Below the pieces are notes generated by a model that ran no database searches, had not been told where the DNA came from, and worked only from the letters and a program-made list of their open reading frames with translations. From Nitrospirae bacterium CG02_land_8_20_14_3_00_41_53 (GTDB lineage Bacteria > Nitrospirota > Thermodesulfovibrionia > Thermodesulfovibrionales > SM23-35): a DNA stretch of 49,293 bases. Each line of letters begins with the position of its first letter. The stretch's first letter is position 1. The stretch lies in assembly GCA_002780895.1 (NCBI GenBank), contig PEUB01000092.1:1-49293 (forward strand), given 5' to 3'. Positions 9,102 through 18,896 of the stretch are shown in pieces. Position numbers and translations under genes: made by a program.

Positions 9102-9250
9102 GATGCAGACATTGTTCAAAAATTTATTTAACTCGATAAATTTATTGAAAATATCTCTATTTGTTATATTCGATAAAATATTCCGAAAACCATTAGTTAT
9201 AGGTACACTAAGGTATCGAAAAATAAATTTTTCCACAACATCTGCATCTT
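9100..9250. repeat. 151-bp inverted-repeat (MITE-like) element, AT-rich interior
   Basis: Left end AAGATGCAGAcattgttcAAAAATTTATTTaactCGATA; right end TATCGaaAAATAAATTTTTccacaacaTCTGCATCTT; termini are reverse complements over about 30 nt with few mismatches. Confidence 0.7.
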
Positions 9251-9277
9251 CCATTTGTATTATTTGGGTTAATTAAT

Positions 9278-10330
9278 ATGGCGTTCAGAGACATTATAGG
9301 ACAGGACATGGCAATAAACATACTTCTTAGAACCATTCAGAGAGGTAGGTTACCATCGTCGTATCTATTTATAGGAGAATCAGGCATTGGCAAGAAATTT
9401 ACTGCCATCAATCTTGCAAAGGCGGTGAATTGCCTTAATCCCCCCATCCCCCCTTTAGAAAAGGGGGGTGAGGGGGGATTTGATCAGGGGAGGTATGGGG
9501 GGATGAATGAGTATTCACTATTCACTGACTGTTGCGATGAATGTCCCTCGTGTAAGAAGATTAATGCTGGAGTTCATCCTGACTTTTTACTCATTTCACC
9601 TGAAGGTGGTCAGATTAGGATTGAGGAGATACGGGCGGTCAACGACATACTTTCTTTTAAACCGTTTGAGGGCAGGAATAAGGTTGTTATTGCAGATGAA
9701 GCAGATACTATGAATCCATTTGCAGCAAATGCATTTCTTAAAACCCTTGAAGAACCTCCAAAAGACAGCCTGATAATCCTTATATCATCAAACCCCGACC
9801 GCCTGCCAGATACAATAAGGTCTCGATGTTCAAAGGTAAACTTTACGCCCCTTTCTCACGAGGCATGCAGAAAAGTCATAAAGATCAGCAGTCAAAAATA
9901 CAGCAAAAAGACATCTGAAGTACTCTCGACTCTCGTCAGGCTTTCAATGGGAAGGCCGGGTCTTGCAATCGCAGGAAACCTTATAGAAGATAGGGCATGG
10001 TTTATAAAACTCCTGAAAGGGATGCTAAATGTAGAAAAAGATGGTTGGACATCTAAAGAAGAAATGGAAAGATGGTTCGACATTTTACTTATCCTTTTCA
10101 GAGATATGGCTATAATAAAGATAACTCAGGATGAAACAAACCTTATTAATATTGATTTTAAAGACTATTTAAATAAGTTAAGCAGTTCGATAGATTTAAA
10201 GGTTATAATAGAAAATTATCAAAAAATAAATATATTAATGAGATATTTCAAGTTCAATCTAAACAGATCCCTCACATGGAACTATACAGCTTCATTGCTG
10301 AGAAAGACAATGGATGTTAAATATGCCTGA
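9278..10330 (+). CDS. holB: DNA polymerase III delta' subunit
   Basis: MAFRDIIGQDMAINILLRTIQRGRLPSSYLFIGESGIGKK; CDECPSCKKI zinc module; LKTLEEPPKDSLIILISSNPDRLPDTIRSRC. Confidence 0.92.
   Translation: MAFRDIIGQDMAINILLRTIQRGRLPSSYLFIGESGIGKKFTAINLAKAVNCLNPPIPPLEKGGEGGFDQGRYGGMNEYSLFTDCCDECPSCKKINAGVHPDFLLISPEGGQIRIEEIRAVNDILSFKPFEGRNKVVIADEADTMNPFAANAFLKTLEEPPKDSLIILISSNPDRLPDTIRSRCSKVNFTPLSHEACRKVIKISSQKYSKKTSEVLSTLVRLSMGRPGLAIAGNLIEDRAWFIKLLKGMLNVEKDGWTSKEEMERWFDILLILFRDMAIIKITQDETNLINIDFKDYLNKLSSSIDLKVIIENYQKINILMRYFKFNLNRSLTWNYTASLLRKTMDVKYA
9437..9525. repeat. Intragenic palindromic element (family A) followed by a short heptamer repeat (TATTCAC)x2
   Basis: 9437-9480 aatccccccatcccccctttagaaaaggggggtgaggggggatt; 9512-9525 tattcactattcac; encodes NPPIPPLEKGGEGGFDQGRYGGMNEYSLFTD inside holB. 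Confidence 0.85.
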
Positions 10331-11213
10331 AGTAATCGGAGTACGTTTCAAACCCTGTGGAAAGATATACGACTTTGAGGTAAACGGTATAGATGTAAAC
10401 AAAGGTGACCTTGTAGTCGTAGAGTCAGAGCTCGGCCTCAACATAGGCAATGTCGTCATTGATCGTCATACGGTGGAAGAGTATGAAAGAAAGCTGAAAA
10501 AGATTATTCGCAAGGCAACTGAAGAAGACCTTCATCAGAGACAAGAAAACAGGAACCTCGAGATTGAAGCTATGAATAACTGCCTTGAGAGGATAATGGC
10601 ACGTGGGCTTCCAATGAAGCTTATCTGGACGGAGGTAACCCTTGACAGAAGACGTATTATTTTCTATTTCACCGCAGAAAAGAGGATTGACTTCAGGGAG
10701 CTCGTCAAGGACCTTGCTGCAAAGTTCAAGACAAGGATAGAGATGAGACAGATAGGTGTTAGGGATGAGGCAAAAATGATAGGTAGTTTCGGGATATGTG
10801 GCAGGGAACTATGTTGTACAAGATTCCTGACATCGTTTGAACCTATTTCTATCAAGATGGCAAAGAGGCAGGAACTAGTCCTGAACACGGGTAAGTTATC
10901 CGGAGTCTGCGGAAGGCTCATGTGTTGCCTGGGATTTGAGTATTCTGAGACATTCCCAGAGGACGTTGCCCTGTCAGAGGAAAATTCCATGTCTATTTCC
11001 GAAGATGCAGAGCCACTTGAAATGATTGTCACCTCAAGTGACATTCTTGAAGAAGTAGAAGAACCTGTAGCCCAACCCGGTATTGTCGGGATTGACTCGC
11101 ACCGAGAGTCGCAACGCCCTGCGCCTCAACCTGAACAGCAAGAACATAAAGGAAAATACAAGAAGTTTAAAAGGCACAGGAAAAAACGCAACAGAAAACT
11201 TACTAACCAGTGA
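10323..11213 (+). CDS. ricT: PSP1-domain protein, RicT/YaaT family (start probably at the second Met of the ORF)
   Basis: Cysteine signature GICGRELCCTRFL and SGVCGRLMCCLGFEY; PSP1-like N-terminus; lysine-rich tail. Confidence 0.88.
   Translation: MPEVIGVRFKPCGKIYDFEVNGIDVNKGDLVVVESELGLNIGNVVIDRHTVEEYERKLKKIIRKATEEDLHQRQENRNLEIEAMNNCLERIMARGLPMKLIWTEVTLDRRRIIFYFTAEKRIDFRELVKDLAAKFKTRIEMRQIGVRDEAKMIGSFGICGRELCCTRFLTSFEPISIKMAKRQELVLNTGKLSGVCGRLMCCLGFEYSETFPEDVALSEENSMSISEDAEPLEMIVTSSDILEEVEEPVAQPGIVGIDSHRESQRPAPQPEQQEHKGKYKKFKRHRKKRNRKLTNQ
11084..11106. repeat. Family C dispersed repeat, intragenic in ricT
   Basis: tgtcgggattgactcgcaccgag; compare 14087-14110 and the reverse complement at 16506-16530. 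Confidence 0.65.
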
Positions 11214-12847
11214 GAAATAAGTTTTTCATTACCACACCTATATATTATGTAAATGACATCCCGCATATAGGCCATGCATATACAACTGTGGCAGCCGATA
11301 TCCTTGCGAGATATAACAGGGTAAAAGGCAAAAAGGTATTTTTTTTAACAGGCGCTGATGAGCACGGCCAGAAGGTTGAAAAGGCAGCGCAGGAGAAAAG
11401 CCGGTCACCAAAAGAGCATGCTGACCTTATGGTGGAGAATTACAAAACACTCTGGTCAAAACTCGATATTAAAAACGATGTCTTCATACGCACTACAGAT
11501 TCAGAACATGTAAAGACCGTACAATCGCTACTGCAAAAGTTATGGGAAAAGGGTGAAATAGAAAAAAGGTTATATTCGGGGTGGTACTGCATACCGGATG
11601 AACGATTCTGGACTGATAAGGAAGTCGTAACTGGTAATTGTCCGGATTGTAAAAGGCCTGTAGAACGTATTACCGAGGAAAACTATTTTTTCTTGATGTC
11701 AAAGTACCAGGAAAGGCTTTTAAAATACATTGATGAAAATCCGTATTATATACTTCCAGAAACACGGAAAAATGAGGTTCTCGGGTTTTTAAAAAATAAC
11801 CCACTCGGTGACCTCTGCATATCAAGACCAAAGCATAGACTTTCCTGGGGTATATCACTGCCTTTCGATGACAGCTTTGTAACCTATGTATGGTTTGATG
11901 CACTTATAAATTACTACTCAGCGACAAAGTATCTTGCCCCAGAACACAGAGTACAGGACACAGCCCCCCCCACCCAGCCCTCCCCCTCGAGGGGGGAGGG
12001 GAAGGGTGGGGGTGAAAATCTCACATCTGAAGACTGGTGGCCTCCCGAACATCACCTGATAGGTAAGGACATCCTAATAATACATGCTATTTACTGGTCA
12101 ACTATGCTGATGGCACTTGAATTATCTCTGCCAAAAAACATCTTTGCACATGGGTGGTGGACTGTTGAAGGGAAGAAGATGTCCAAGTCTGTTGGCAATG
12201 TTGTCGACCCTAATAAAGTTGTGGAAAAATACGGTGTTGATGCCTTCAGATACTTTCTTTTCAGGGAAGTACCATTTGGCCTTGATGGAGACTTCTCTGA
12301 TGAGGCAATGATAAAACGTATCAACACTGACCTTGCGAATGACCTTGGAAATCTTCTATACAGGACACTGGTAATGATCGAAAAGTATTTTGAAGGAAAA
12401 ATCCCTCAGCCGCCTCCTTATGACATTAATGGATCAGTTGATGTGCTTAGAGAAATTCACCTTAAAAATCGCATAGAGAGTATCAAGGAAAAATTTGATG
12501 TTTTAATGGAAAAATTATCGTTTGGTCACGCCCTCGATAAAATCTGGGAGGCAATTAATGATGCAAATAAATTAATCGAAGATGAAGCTCCATGGAACCT
12601 GAGGAAGGCAAATAATATTGATAAACTCTCAAGTGTGCTTTATACACTTGCTGAGGCGATTAGAATCATAGCGGTCTATCTCTTCCCTTTTATGCCAGCA
12701 GCAGCAGAAAAGATGTGGGAACAGCTTAATGTTGAAGAAAAACTATCAAAAATAAATCTTGATAATGGCACAAGATGGGGAAGACTGAAACCCGGGACAA
12801 CGATCAGAAAAGGTACGGCACTGTTTCCAAGAATAGAAAAAGGATAA
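11210..12847 (+). CDS. metG: Methionyl-tRNA synthetase
   Basis: FITTPIYYVNDIPHIGHAYTT, CPDC motif, KMSKSVGN; GTG start overlaps the ricT stop. Confidence 0.97.
   Translation: MRNKFFITTPIYYVNDIPHIGHAYTTVAADILARYNRVKGKKVFFLTGADEHGQKVEKAAQEKSRSPKEHADLMVENYKTLWSKLDIKNDVFIRTTDSEHVKTVQSLLQKLWEKGEIEKRLYSGWYCIPDERFWTDKEVVTGNCPDCKRPVERITEENYFFLMSKYQERLLKYIDENPYYILPETRKNEVLGFLKNNPLGDLCISRPKHRLSWGISLPFDDSFVTYVWFDALINYYSATKYLAPEHRVQDTAPPTQPSPSRGEGKGGGENLTSEDWWPPEHHLIGKDILIIHAIYWSTMLMALELSLPKNIFAHGWWTVEGKKMSKSVGNVVDPNKVVEKYGVDAFRYFLFREVPFGLDGDFSDEAMIKRINTDLANDLGNLLYRTLVMIEKYFEGKIPQPPPYDINGSVDVLREIHLKNRIESIKEKFDVLMEKLSFGHALDKIWEAINDANKLIEDEAPWNLRKANNIDKLSSVLYTLAEAIRIIAVYLFPFMPAAAEKMWEQLNVEEKLSKINLDNGTRWGRLKPGTTIRKGTALFPRIEKG
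11963..12015. repeat. Intragenic GC-rich palindromic element, family B
   Basis: agccccccccacccagccctccccctcgaggggggaggggaagggtgggggtga; encodes PPTQPSPSRGEGKGGG in MetG. Right half is identical over about 34 nt to the copy in cheW2. Confidence 0.88.
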
Positions 12848-12864
12848 AAAATAAGGGGTTTACA

Positions 12865-12894
12865 TTGACAAGTGAATTATTGAATTGTTAAAAT
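12865..12894 (+). promoter_or_regulatory. Putative sigma70 promoter of rpsU-nif3-dnaG-rpoD
   Basis: TTGACA (12865-12870), 18-nt spacer, TAAAAT (12889-12894). Confidence 0.6.
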
Positions 12895-12932
12895 TACGTT
12901 CAATTTTTTAAACAGGGAGGAGGGGTATATGG

Positions 12933-13130
12933 ATGCCCTATGTAAGGGTACGTGAGAGTGAATCTTTTGAAAATGCGATTAAAAAGTTTAAAAGACAGTG
13001 TGAAAAAGAAGGAATCCTCTCAGAGATAAAGAAAAGGGAGCATTATGAGAAGCCAAGCGTAAAGAAGAAAAAAAAGGCGATTGCTGCTCGTGAGAAAGCC
13101 ATTAAAAAGGTCAGGCTGGCGGTAAGATGA
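12933..13130 (+). CDS. rpsU: 30S ribosomal protein bS21 (copy 1)
   Basis: [45 protein letters not shown]; strong SD gggaggagggg. Confidence 0.93.
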   Translation: MPYVRVRESESFENAIKKFKRQCEKEGILSEIKKREHYEKPSVKKKKKAIAAREKAIKKVRLAVR

Positions 13131-13137
13131 GAATCAT

Positions 13138-14115
13138 ATGAAGCTAAGAGACATTTACACAAAGGCCATAGAAACCGGGATAGAAAACGATCCTCGTGGC
13201 AGAGACATAGTCCTGAAGTATCTGGAACGCAGTAAAAAAGACTTTGATGAGCTTAAACCAGATGAAAGGGAACTTTTTGACCAGGAGTCTTTCCAGAATC
13301 CATATTCTGATTCAAGGATTCTCTATGGGACGGGTGATGAAGAGATTAAAAGTATCCTCGTCGGCATAGATATTGAGGTTGGGGAGATACTGCTCGCTGA
13401 TAACCTGAGGTCAAAAGGCAGACGAGTTGACCTCCTCCTTTCGCATCACCCTGAAGGAAGGGCATATGCAAACCTTTATACTGTAATGCAGATGCAGTCA
13501 GATATATTAAACAGATTTGGTGTCCCTATTAATATTGCTGAGGGACTTATGGATGTGAGGATAAAAGAGGTAGAGAGAAAGTTGATGCCAGTTAACCATG
13601 CAAGGGCGGTAGATGCAGCAAGGCTTCTCGGCATCCCCTTCCTTTGTCTTCATACGCCGGCTGACAATATGGTCGCAAGCTATCTCCAGCGTCTATTTGA
13701 TGAAAAGAAACCATATCTTTTGTCTGATGTGCTCGATATTCTCAAAAACATCCCCGAATACAAATCTGCAGGGACAAATAGTGTCAGCCCAAAGATCATT
13801 CTCGGTTCAAAGAACAGGAAGGCTGGAAAGATCTTTGTCGATATGACAGGTGGCACAGAGGGGGCGAAGGATATATTTGAAAGCCTCACAACAGGTGGAG
13901 TGAGCACAATAGTAGCGATGCACATCAGTGAGGATCACCGTAAAGAGGCGGAAAAAAACCACCTGAATGTTATTGTTGCAGGGCATATTTCGAGTGATAC
14001 TATTGGTCTGAACTTACTCATAGATGAGATTTCAAAAGATGATTCATTGGAAATATTAGGGTGCTCCGGGTTCAATAGATTTAGCAGGTCGGAATCGACT
14101 CGCAACCGAGCTTAA
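13138..14115 (+). CDS. Nif3-like dinuclear metal center hexameric protein
   Basis: DLLLSHHPEGRAYANLYTVMQMQ, GIPFLCLHTPADN, IVAGHISSDTIGLNLL; NIF3-type metal-binding residues. Confidence 0.83.
   Translation: MKLRDIYTKAIETGIENDPRGRDIVLKYLERSKKDFDELKPDERELFDQESFQNPYSDSRILYGTGDEEIKSILVGIDIEVGEILLADNLRSKGRRVDLLLSHHPEGRAYANLYTVMQMQSDILNRFGVPINIAEGLMDVRIKEVERKLMPVNHARAVDAARLLGIPFLCLHTPADNMVASYLQRLFDEKKPYLLSDVLDILKNIPEYKSAGTNSVSPKIILGSKNRKAGKIFVDMTGGTEGAKDIFESLTTGGVSTIVAMHISEDHRKEAEKNHLNVIVAGHISSDTIGLNLLIDEISKDDSLEILGCSGFNRFSRSESTRNRA
14087..14110. repeat. Family C dispersed repeat at the 3' end of the nif3-like gene
   Basis: ggtcggaatcgactcgcaaccgag; GTCGGAATCGACTCG is exactly reverse-complementary to CGAGTCGATTCCGAC at 16506-16530. 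Confidence 0.65.
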
Positions 14116-15815
14116 TGAAGACTGAAAGGCTACTCGAAGAAATAAAGTCTAGAATAGACATCGTTGATTTTATATCCGATTATGTCCAGTTAAAGAAATC
14201 AGGCCAGAACTATAAAGGTCTCTGTCCCTTCCACTCTGAAAAAACCCCCTCGTTTATGGTCAACCAGGCCAAACAGATATTTCACTGTTTCGGATGCGGC
14301 ATTGGCGGTGACGTAATTAGTTTTTTGATGAAACATGACAACCTCTCGTTCAATGAAGCGACAAGATATATTGCTAAAAAGGCTGGTATTGAGATAACCG
14401 AACCCAGGTTTGATAAAGGTACATCTGAAAGGCGTGAAAAAATACTCCATATCCAGAGTGAGGCAATGAAATTTTTTATCAGGAACTTAAAATCTTCAGA
14501 GTCGGCACAGACATATCTTAAGAACAGGGGGGTTAATGAAACATCCATTGATAGTTTTCACATAGGCTATGCGACTAATGAATGGGATGCACTATTTAAA
14601 TATTTAAAAAACAGAGGCTACACCGATTCCTTGATAAAGGATGCCGGGCTTGCTGTCGCTTCCGCCTCAGGCGGAGAAAAAAGTTACAGGGATGTGTTCA
14701 GAGGACGTATTATCTTCCCGATATTTAACCTTCATAATGATGTTATAGCCTTCGGTGGCAGGGTTATGGATGATTCCATGCCAAAGTATCTTAATTCTCC
14801 TGAGACCGAGATATTTAAAAAGGGAGATACCCTATTTGCAATCAACTCGTCAAAGGATGAGATAAGGAAGAAGGGTTATGCCATTATCGTTGAGGGGTAC
14901 CTTGATGCTATAGTATGCCGCCAATACGGGTTTAAAAACACAGTAGCACCGTTAGGGACAGCCCTGACATTACGGCAACTACATAGGCTCAAATTACTGG
15001 CTAAAAAAGTAGTTTTGGTCTTTGACGGCGATGAAGCAGGCATTTCTGCTGCAAGAAGGTCTCTATCAATCGTTTGTGAGAGCGACTTCAGGGCAAGGAT
15101 CTTATTATTACCCGAAGGTGAAGACCCCGATAGTTTTTTGAGGAAAAACGGCAGTCAACCTTTTAAGAAAATGCTTTCCGATACCGTGTCAATGATAGAG
15201 TTTCTCCTGAATACGTCAGTGGAAGATAGAATAGATAATGTAAGGGAAGCACTCGGGATGATCGCAGTGGTAAAGGACCTGATTATAGCGGATGAAATGT
15301 TAGGTGAACTTGCTGACAGGTCAAGGATCAATGAATCTGTCCTTAGAAGTGAACTTAAAAAGATAAAAAGAAAACCTGGTCTACATACTGCTAAAGGATT
15401 CGAGCCAGCCAGAAAAACTTTGGACAGAGAAGAATACCTTCTTTTGAGTGCGATTATTACATTCCCTGAAAAAGCTGATAATGTGATTCCAAAACTCGAC
15501 ATTGAAGACCTAAAGGATGAAACCATCAGATCTATATTTAAAAAAATTAAGACATCTGTAGATAAATTAAATGTAAACTCACTACTAATTAAGTCTGATG
15601 ACACAGAAAGGGCCCTGATTACAGAACTCTCGCTTAACCCTGGATTTGATTTAGAACATGTTGACAGAAATATCAATGACTGTCTGCGTAGAATAGCACA
15701 GCGAAGATTCGAAGAGAGAGGGAAATTGGCATTGTCAAAGGAACCTGACGATGCAGCACTTCATAATTCATTACTGAAAGAAAAGCGTAGACTTATTAAA
15801 GAGGCACATTTATGA
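14115..15815 (+). CDS. dnaG: DNA primase
   Basis: [36 protein letters not shown] zinc finger; EGYLDAI and FDGDEAG TOPRIM motifs. Confidence 0.97.
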   Translation: MKTERLLEEIKSRIDIVDFISDYVQLKKSGQNYKGLCPFHSEKTPSFMVNQAKQIFHCFGCGIGGDVISFLMKHDNLSFNEATRYIAKKAGIEITEPRFDKGTSERREKILHIQSEAMKFFIRNLKSSESAQTYLKNRGVNETSIDSFHIGYATNEWDALFKYLKNRGYTDSLIKDAGLAVASASGGEKSYRDVFRGRIIFPIFNLHNDVIAFGGRVMDDSMPKYLNSPETEIFKKGDTLFAINSSKDEIRKKGYAIIVEGYLDAIVCRQYGFKNTVAPLGTALTLRQLHRLKLLAKKVVLVFDGDEAGISAARRSLSIVCESDFRARILLLPEGEDPDSFLRKNGSQPFKKMLSDTVSMIEFLLNTSVEDRIDNVREALGMIAVVKDLIIADEMLGELADRSRINESVLRSELKKIKRKPGLHTAKGFEPARKTLDREEYLLLSAIITFPEKADNVIPKLDIEDLKDETIRSIFKKIKTSVDKLNVNSLLIKSDDTERALITELSLNPGFDLEHVDRNINDCLRRIAQRRFEERGKLALSKEPDDAALHNSLLKEKRRLIKEAHL

Positions 15816-17386
15816 AACATTATTTTGACTATTTTAACGAGTATGATGAAGAGAGAGATGCAATTTTTAAGGCTGATGTGAGTGATGAGGCCATAGAAGA
15901 GGGGAAAAAGATACCTCATTTCATAGAAGGCGAAAAAGACCCTATACGCATCTATCTAAAGGAGATGAGCAGTGTGCCACTGCTCACAAGAGAGGGCGAG
16001 ATTGAGATTGCTAAGAAAATAGAAGATGGAAAAGAGAAAGTTTACAGGGTAACATTTTCGCTGCCCTTTGTTCTGAAAAAACTTATAACCCTAGGCAGGA
16101 TGGTCAGAAATGGAGAGGCCCCGCTTACAGATCTCATTCAGAATAGCGAAGAAGAAATAGAGGAAGACCTGCTCTTGGAGAGAAAAAGATTTTTTGAAAT
16201 TGCAAAGAAAATAAATTACCTGAATCAGAGAAGAAAGGGATATCTTAAAAAATTAAAGGAAAATATACCACTTAATACACCGAATAAAGCTTCTAAGAAA
16301 GTTTCTCACAAGGGGGGAAAATATACCCAGAGCGAATTAATCAAGTTACTCGAAAGAAACAGGGAGCAGATACTTGAAAAAGTACATTCCCTCAGATTAA
16401 AAGAAGACGTTGTAACAGTATTCTCTGAAGAATTGAAACGGTCAGTTGCAGAGGTAGATGCCCTGAATAGGAAGATTATAAGTACAGGGGAAATAGCAAA
16501 ACATTCTCGGTACGAGTCGATTCCGACAGGATTTGATATTGGAAACGAACGTCAGTTGTGTAAAAAGAAAATCGAGAAAAAAGAAATCTTGTTTGGTATG
16601 AAGTTTGATGAGATGAAAAAAGCCCTGAGGGTTCTGATACAGGGTGAGAGGAAAGTATTTGAGGTAAGGAAATCTTTGATAGAAGCCAATCTGCGGCTTG
16701 TAATAAGCATTGCTAAACGATATTTAGGCAGAGGGTTGAGCTTCTCAGACCTTATACAGGAAGGAAATAGCGGGCTTATGAGAGCTGTTGATAAGTTCGA
16801 GTACAAACGCGGCTATAAATTCAGCACATATGCTACATGGTGGATCAGACAGGCGATAACAAGGGCGCTTGCAGATCAGTCGAGAACAATAAGGATACCT
16901 GTACACATGGTTGAGATTATTAACAAGATAACAAAGGTTACAAAGGAACTTGTACAGGAAATGGGGAGGGAGCCAACACCTGTTGAAATTGCTGAGAGAT
17001 TGAAAATTCCTGTTGAAAAGGTGAATGGGATACTAAAGATATCAAAAGAACCTATCTCTCTCGAGACCCCTATCGGGGAAGAAGAAGACAGTCATCTTAG
17101 GGATTTTATAGAGGATAAGGCGATGTTATCGCCACTTGATTTTGCGATACAGGGCGATATGAAAAAAAAGATAGACAAGATTCTGTGCTCGCTAACCCAT
17201 AAGGAAGAAAAGATTATAAGAAAAAGGTTCGGCATCGGTGGAAACATCCCACATACCCTCGAAGAGGTGGGACTGGAATTTGATGTTACCCGTGAGAGAA
17301 TAAGACAGATAGAAGGAAAGGCGATCAGAAAATTAAAACACCCCTCCCGGAGCAAATGGCTCAGGGAATTTATCGAAAAGCCTTGA
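15812..17386 (+). CDS. rpoD: RNA polymerase sigma-70 factor
   Basis: [93 protein letters not shown]. Confidence 0.96.
   Translation: MKHYFDYFNEYDEERDAIFKADVSDEAIEEGKKIPHFIEGEKDPIRIYLKEMSSVPLLTREGEIEIAKKIEDGKEKVYRVTFSLPFVLKKLITLGRMVRNGEAPLTDLIQNSEEEIEEDLLLERKRFFEIAKKINYLNQRRKGYLKKLKENIPLNTPNKASKKVSHKGGKYTQSELIKLLERNREQILEKVHSLRLKEDVVTVFSEELKRSVAEVDALNRKIISTGEIAKHSRYESIPTGFDIGNERQLCKKKIEKKEILFGMKFDEMKKALRVLIQGERKVFEVRKSLIEANLRLVISIAKRYLGRGLSFSDLIQEGNSGLMRAVDKFEYKRGYKFSTYATWWIRQAITRALADQSRTIRIPVHMVEIINKITKVTKELVQEMGREPTPVEIAERLKIPVEKVNGILKISKEPISLETPIGEEEDSHLRDFIEDKAMLSPLDFAIQGDMKKKIDKILCSLTHKEEKIIRKRFGIGGNIPHTLEEVGLEFDVTRERIRQIEGKAIRKLKHPSRSKWLREFIEKP
16506..16530. repeat. Family C dispersed repeat (inverted orientation) inside rpoD
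   Basis: ctcggtacgagtcgattccgacagg. Confidence 0.55.
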
Positions 17387-17444
17387 CCTAAAAATAGCAA
17401 CAAGTTTATAGTAATAAGTCGATACCCAATTTGAGCAATTTTTA

Positions 17445-17520
17445 GGGCCCATAGCTCAGTTGGAAGAGCTACCGGCTCATAACCGGTTGGTCCCAGGTTC
17501 GAGCCCTGGTGGGCCCACCA
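17445..17520 (+). tRNA. tRNA with CAT anticodon (elongator Met, or Ile2 if the wobble C is lysidinylated)
   Basis: GGGCCCA...TGGGCCC acceptor stem, anticodon arm ccggctcataaccgg, T arm ccaggttcgagccctgg, encoded CCA. Confidence 0.96.
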
Positions 17521-17533
17521 GCTCGATACGAAT

Positions 17534-17563
17534 CGATTTCGGCTGATTTCAATCAGGAAATCG
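17534..17563. other. Hairpin downstream of the tRNA
   Basis: CGATTTCggCTGATTtcAATCAGGAAATCG. Confidence 0.5.
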
Positions 17564-17624
17564 GTTAAGGGTTTAAAGTCGAAAGCTTAAAGTAAACCCG
17601 CCAAAGGCGGGTAAAAGAGAAAAG

Positions 17625-18335
17625 GTGAAGGAACAACTCGAACGATTAATAGAACTTCAAAAAATTGATTCAAAAATCCTTGATAAAAAGCGCATGATAG
17701 ATGAGATTCCCTTAAGGATATCCGAAGCAGAATTTCCCCTTAATGAGTCCCAGACTGCTATTGATAAGATAAAACAAAGGCATGACTCCCTTGAATTAAA
17801 GAAACGCGGCAAGGAGAAAGAATTAGATGATATAAATGAAAAGATTAAAAAACTAAAAGCCCGGACTACAGAGATAAAAACAAATAAAGAATATCAGGCA
17901 CATCTAAAGGAGATAGAGTCTATAGACAAGGAGCGTTCTACTGTTGAGGATGAGATACTCATTGTTATGGAGGAGATAGATACCTCTTCAAAAGAAATAG
18001 AATTAGGTAGAGCAAAGTTCAGGACTGAGAAGGATAAGATCGAGGCATTAAAGAAAAAACTTGAGAGCGAAATGTTGGAGGCAGAGAGAGAACTCTTGCC
18101 ACTTAAGGAAGCAAGGTCAAAGATTGTTGGTGTTATTGACGAAGAAATATATAAACGGTATATAAGCTTGTTTGAATCATATAATGGGGTAGCAGTAATA
18201 GAGGCAAAAGATGAAATATGCCAGGGATGCAATATGAACATACCACCCCAGCTCTTTGTCGAAATAAAAAAGGATGAAGAGATTATCCATTGCCCTCAAT
18301 GCCGCAGAATACTCTACTATAAAAACAGCACATAA
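17625..18335 (+). CDS. Coiled-coil protein with C-terminal C4 zinc ribbon (CT398-like family)
   Basis: Long coiled coil, then CQGCNMNIPPQLFVEIKKDEEIIHCPQCRRILYY; GTG start. Confidence 0.88.
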   Translation: MKEQLERLIELQKIDSKILDKKRMIDEIPLRISEAEFPLNESQTAIDKIKQRHDSLELKKRGKEKELDDINEKIKKLKARTTEIKTNKEYQAHLKEIESIDKERSTVEDEILIVMEEIDTSSKEIELGRAKFRTEKDKIEALKKKLESEMLEAERELLPLKEARSKIVGVIDEEIYKRYISLFESYNGVAVIEAKDEICQGCNMNIPPQLFVEIKKDEEIIHCPQCRRILYYKNST

Positions 18336-18450
18336 TTTTTTAACACCAAAAGGAAGATAAAACCACAATATAAAAGACTCTTCCAAAAAATAAATGCTTA
18401 TTATATAATAATAAGAGATTATTATAGGTCAGAGCAGGAGAGGTGGTCGC

Positions 18451-18474
18451 CCCGCACTTCTGAAAAAAGTGCGG
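18451..18474. repeat. CCGCACTT..AAGTGCGG hairpin element in rnpB (P3 position)
   Basis: cccgcacttctgaaaaaagtgcgg; exact reverse complement of 18565-18588. Confidence 0.85.
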
Positions 18475-18564
18475 AGAGGAAAGTCCGAACTCTACAGGGC
18501 AAGGCGCTCCATAATACGGAGTGGGGGTAACCCCAAGGAAAGTGCCACAGAAAGGGAAACCGTC

Positions 18565-18588
18565 CCGCACTTTTTTCAGAAGTGCGGG
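18565..18588. repeat. Inverted copy of the same hairpin element in rnpB (likely P12 position)
   Basis: ccgcacttttttcagaagtgcggg. Confidence 0.85.
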
Positions 18589-18710
18589 GTAAGGGTGAAA
18601 AGGTGAGGTAAGAGCTCACCAGTTGAGATGGCAACATCTTAAGCTTGGAAAACCCCGCCTTGAGCAAGGTCGAATAGGTTCCGCCTGGAGAAGGGCCCCT
18701 TCGAATCCCC

Positions 18711-18729
18711 GTCCCGACTTTGTCGGGAT
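18711..18729. repeat. Third short palindrome in rnpB
   Basis: gtcccgactttgtcgggat, between P15 and the P16/P17 3' strand. Confidence 0.6.
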
Positions 18730-18836
18730 CGAGGAGGCGGAATGGGTAGCGACCGCAAGAGTCTGGTGGCAACACCGGACCTTAGATGAATGACCACGCA
18801 AACAGAACTCGGCTTATAGCCTGCTCTGACACTTAA

Positions 18837-18878
18837 ATTCACCCTCACCCTAACCCTCTCTCGTCGAGGGAGAGGGAA
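18837..18878. repeat. Intergenic palindromic element, family B-like
   Basis: attcaccctcaccctaaccctctctcgtcgagggagagggaa between rnpB and the LysR gene. Confidence 0.75.
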
Positions 18879-18896
18879 CTTTGGGAAAAGATAGAA

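Larger units (their letters stand above)
18428..18830 (+). ncRNA. rnpB: RNase P RNA, bacterial type A
   Basis: P1 ends gtcagagcagg/cctgctctgac; gaggaaagtccgaactc, acagggcaaggcg, agtgccacagaaa, ggtaagggtgaaaaggtgaggtaagagctcacc, gagcaaggtcgaatagg, gatgaatgaccacgcaaacagaactcggcttatag. Confidence 0.96.

Noticed and set aside
9039-9254. 71-aa minus-strand ORF across the tmk-holB gap
   Set aside because: It lies almost entirely within the AT-rich inverted-repeat element and the tmk 3' end; no SD or domain support.
9090-9276. Integron attC-like site suggested by ATTAAC...GTTAAT flanks around the inverted-repeat element
   Set aside because: Flanks do not fit the RYYYAAC/GTTRRRY core consensus and there is no integrase or cassette structure nearby.
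3851-12015. Assembly or vector artefact as explanation of the CTCGAG (XhoI-like) palindromes
   Set aside because: Copies differ in arm sequence and spacing, keep reading frames open, occur in both orientations and also in intergenic DNA, which fits natural dispersed repeats better; raw reads would settle it.
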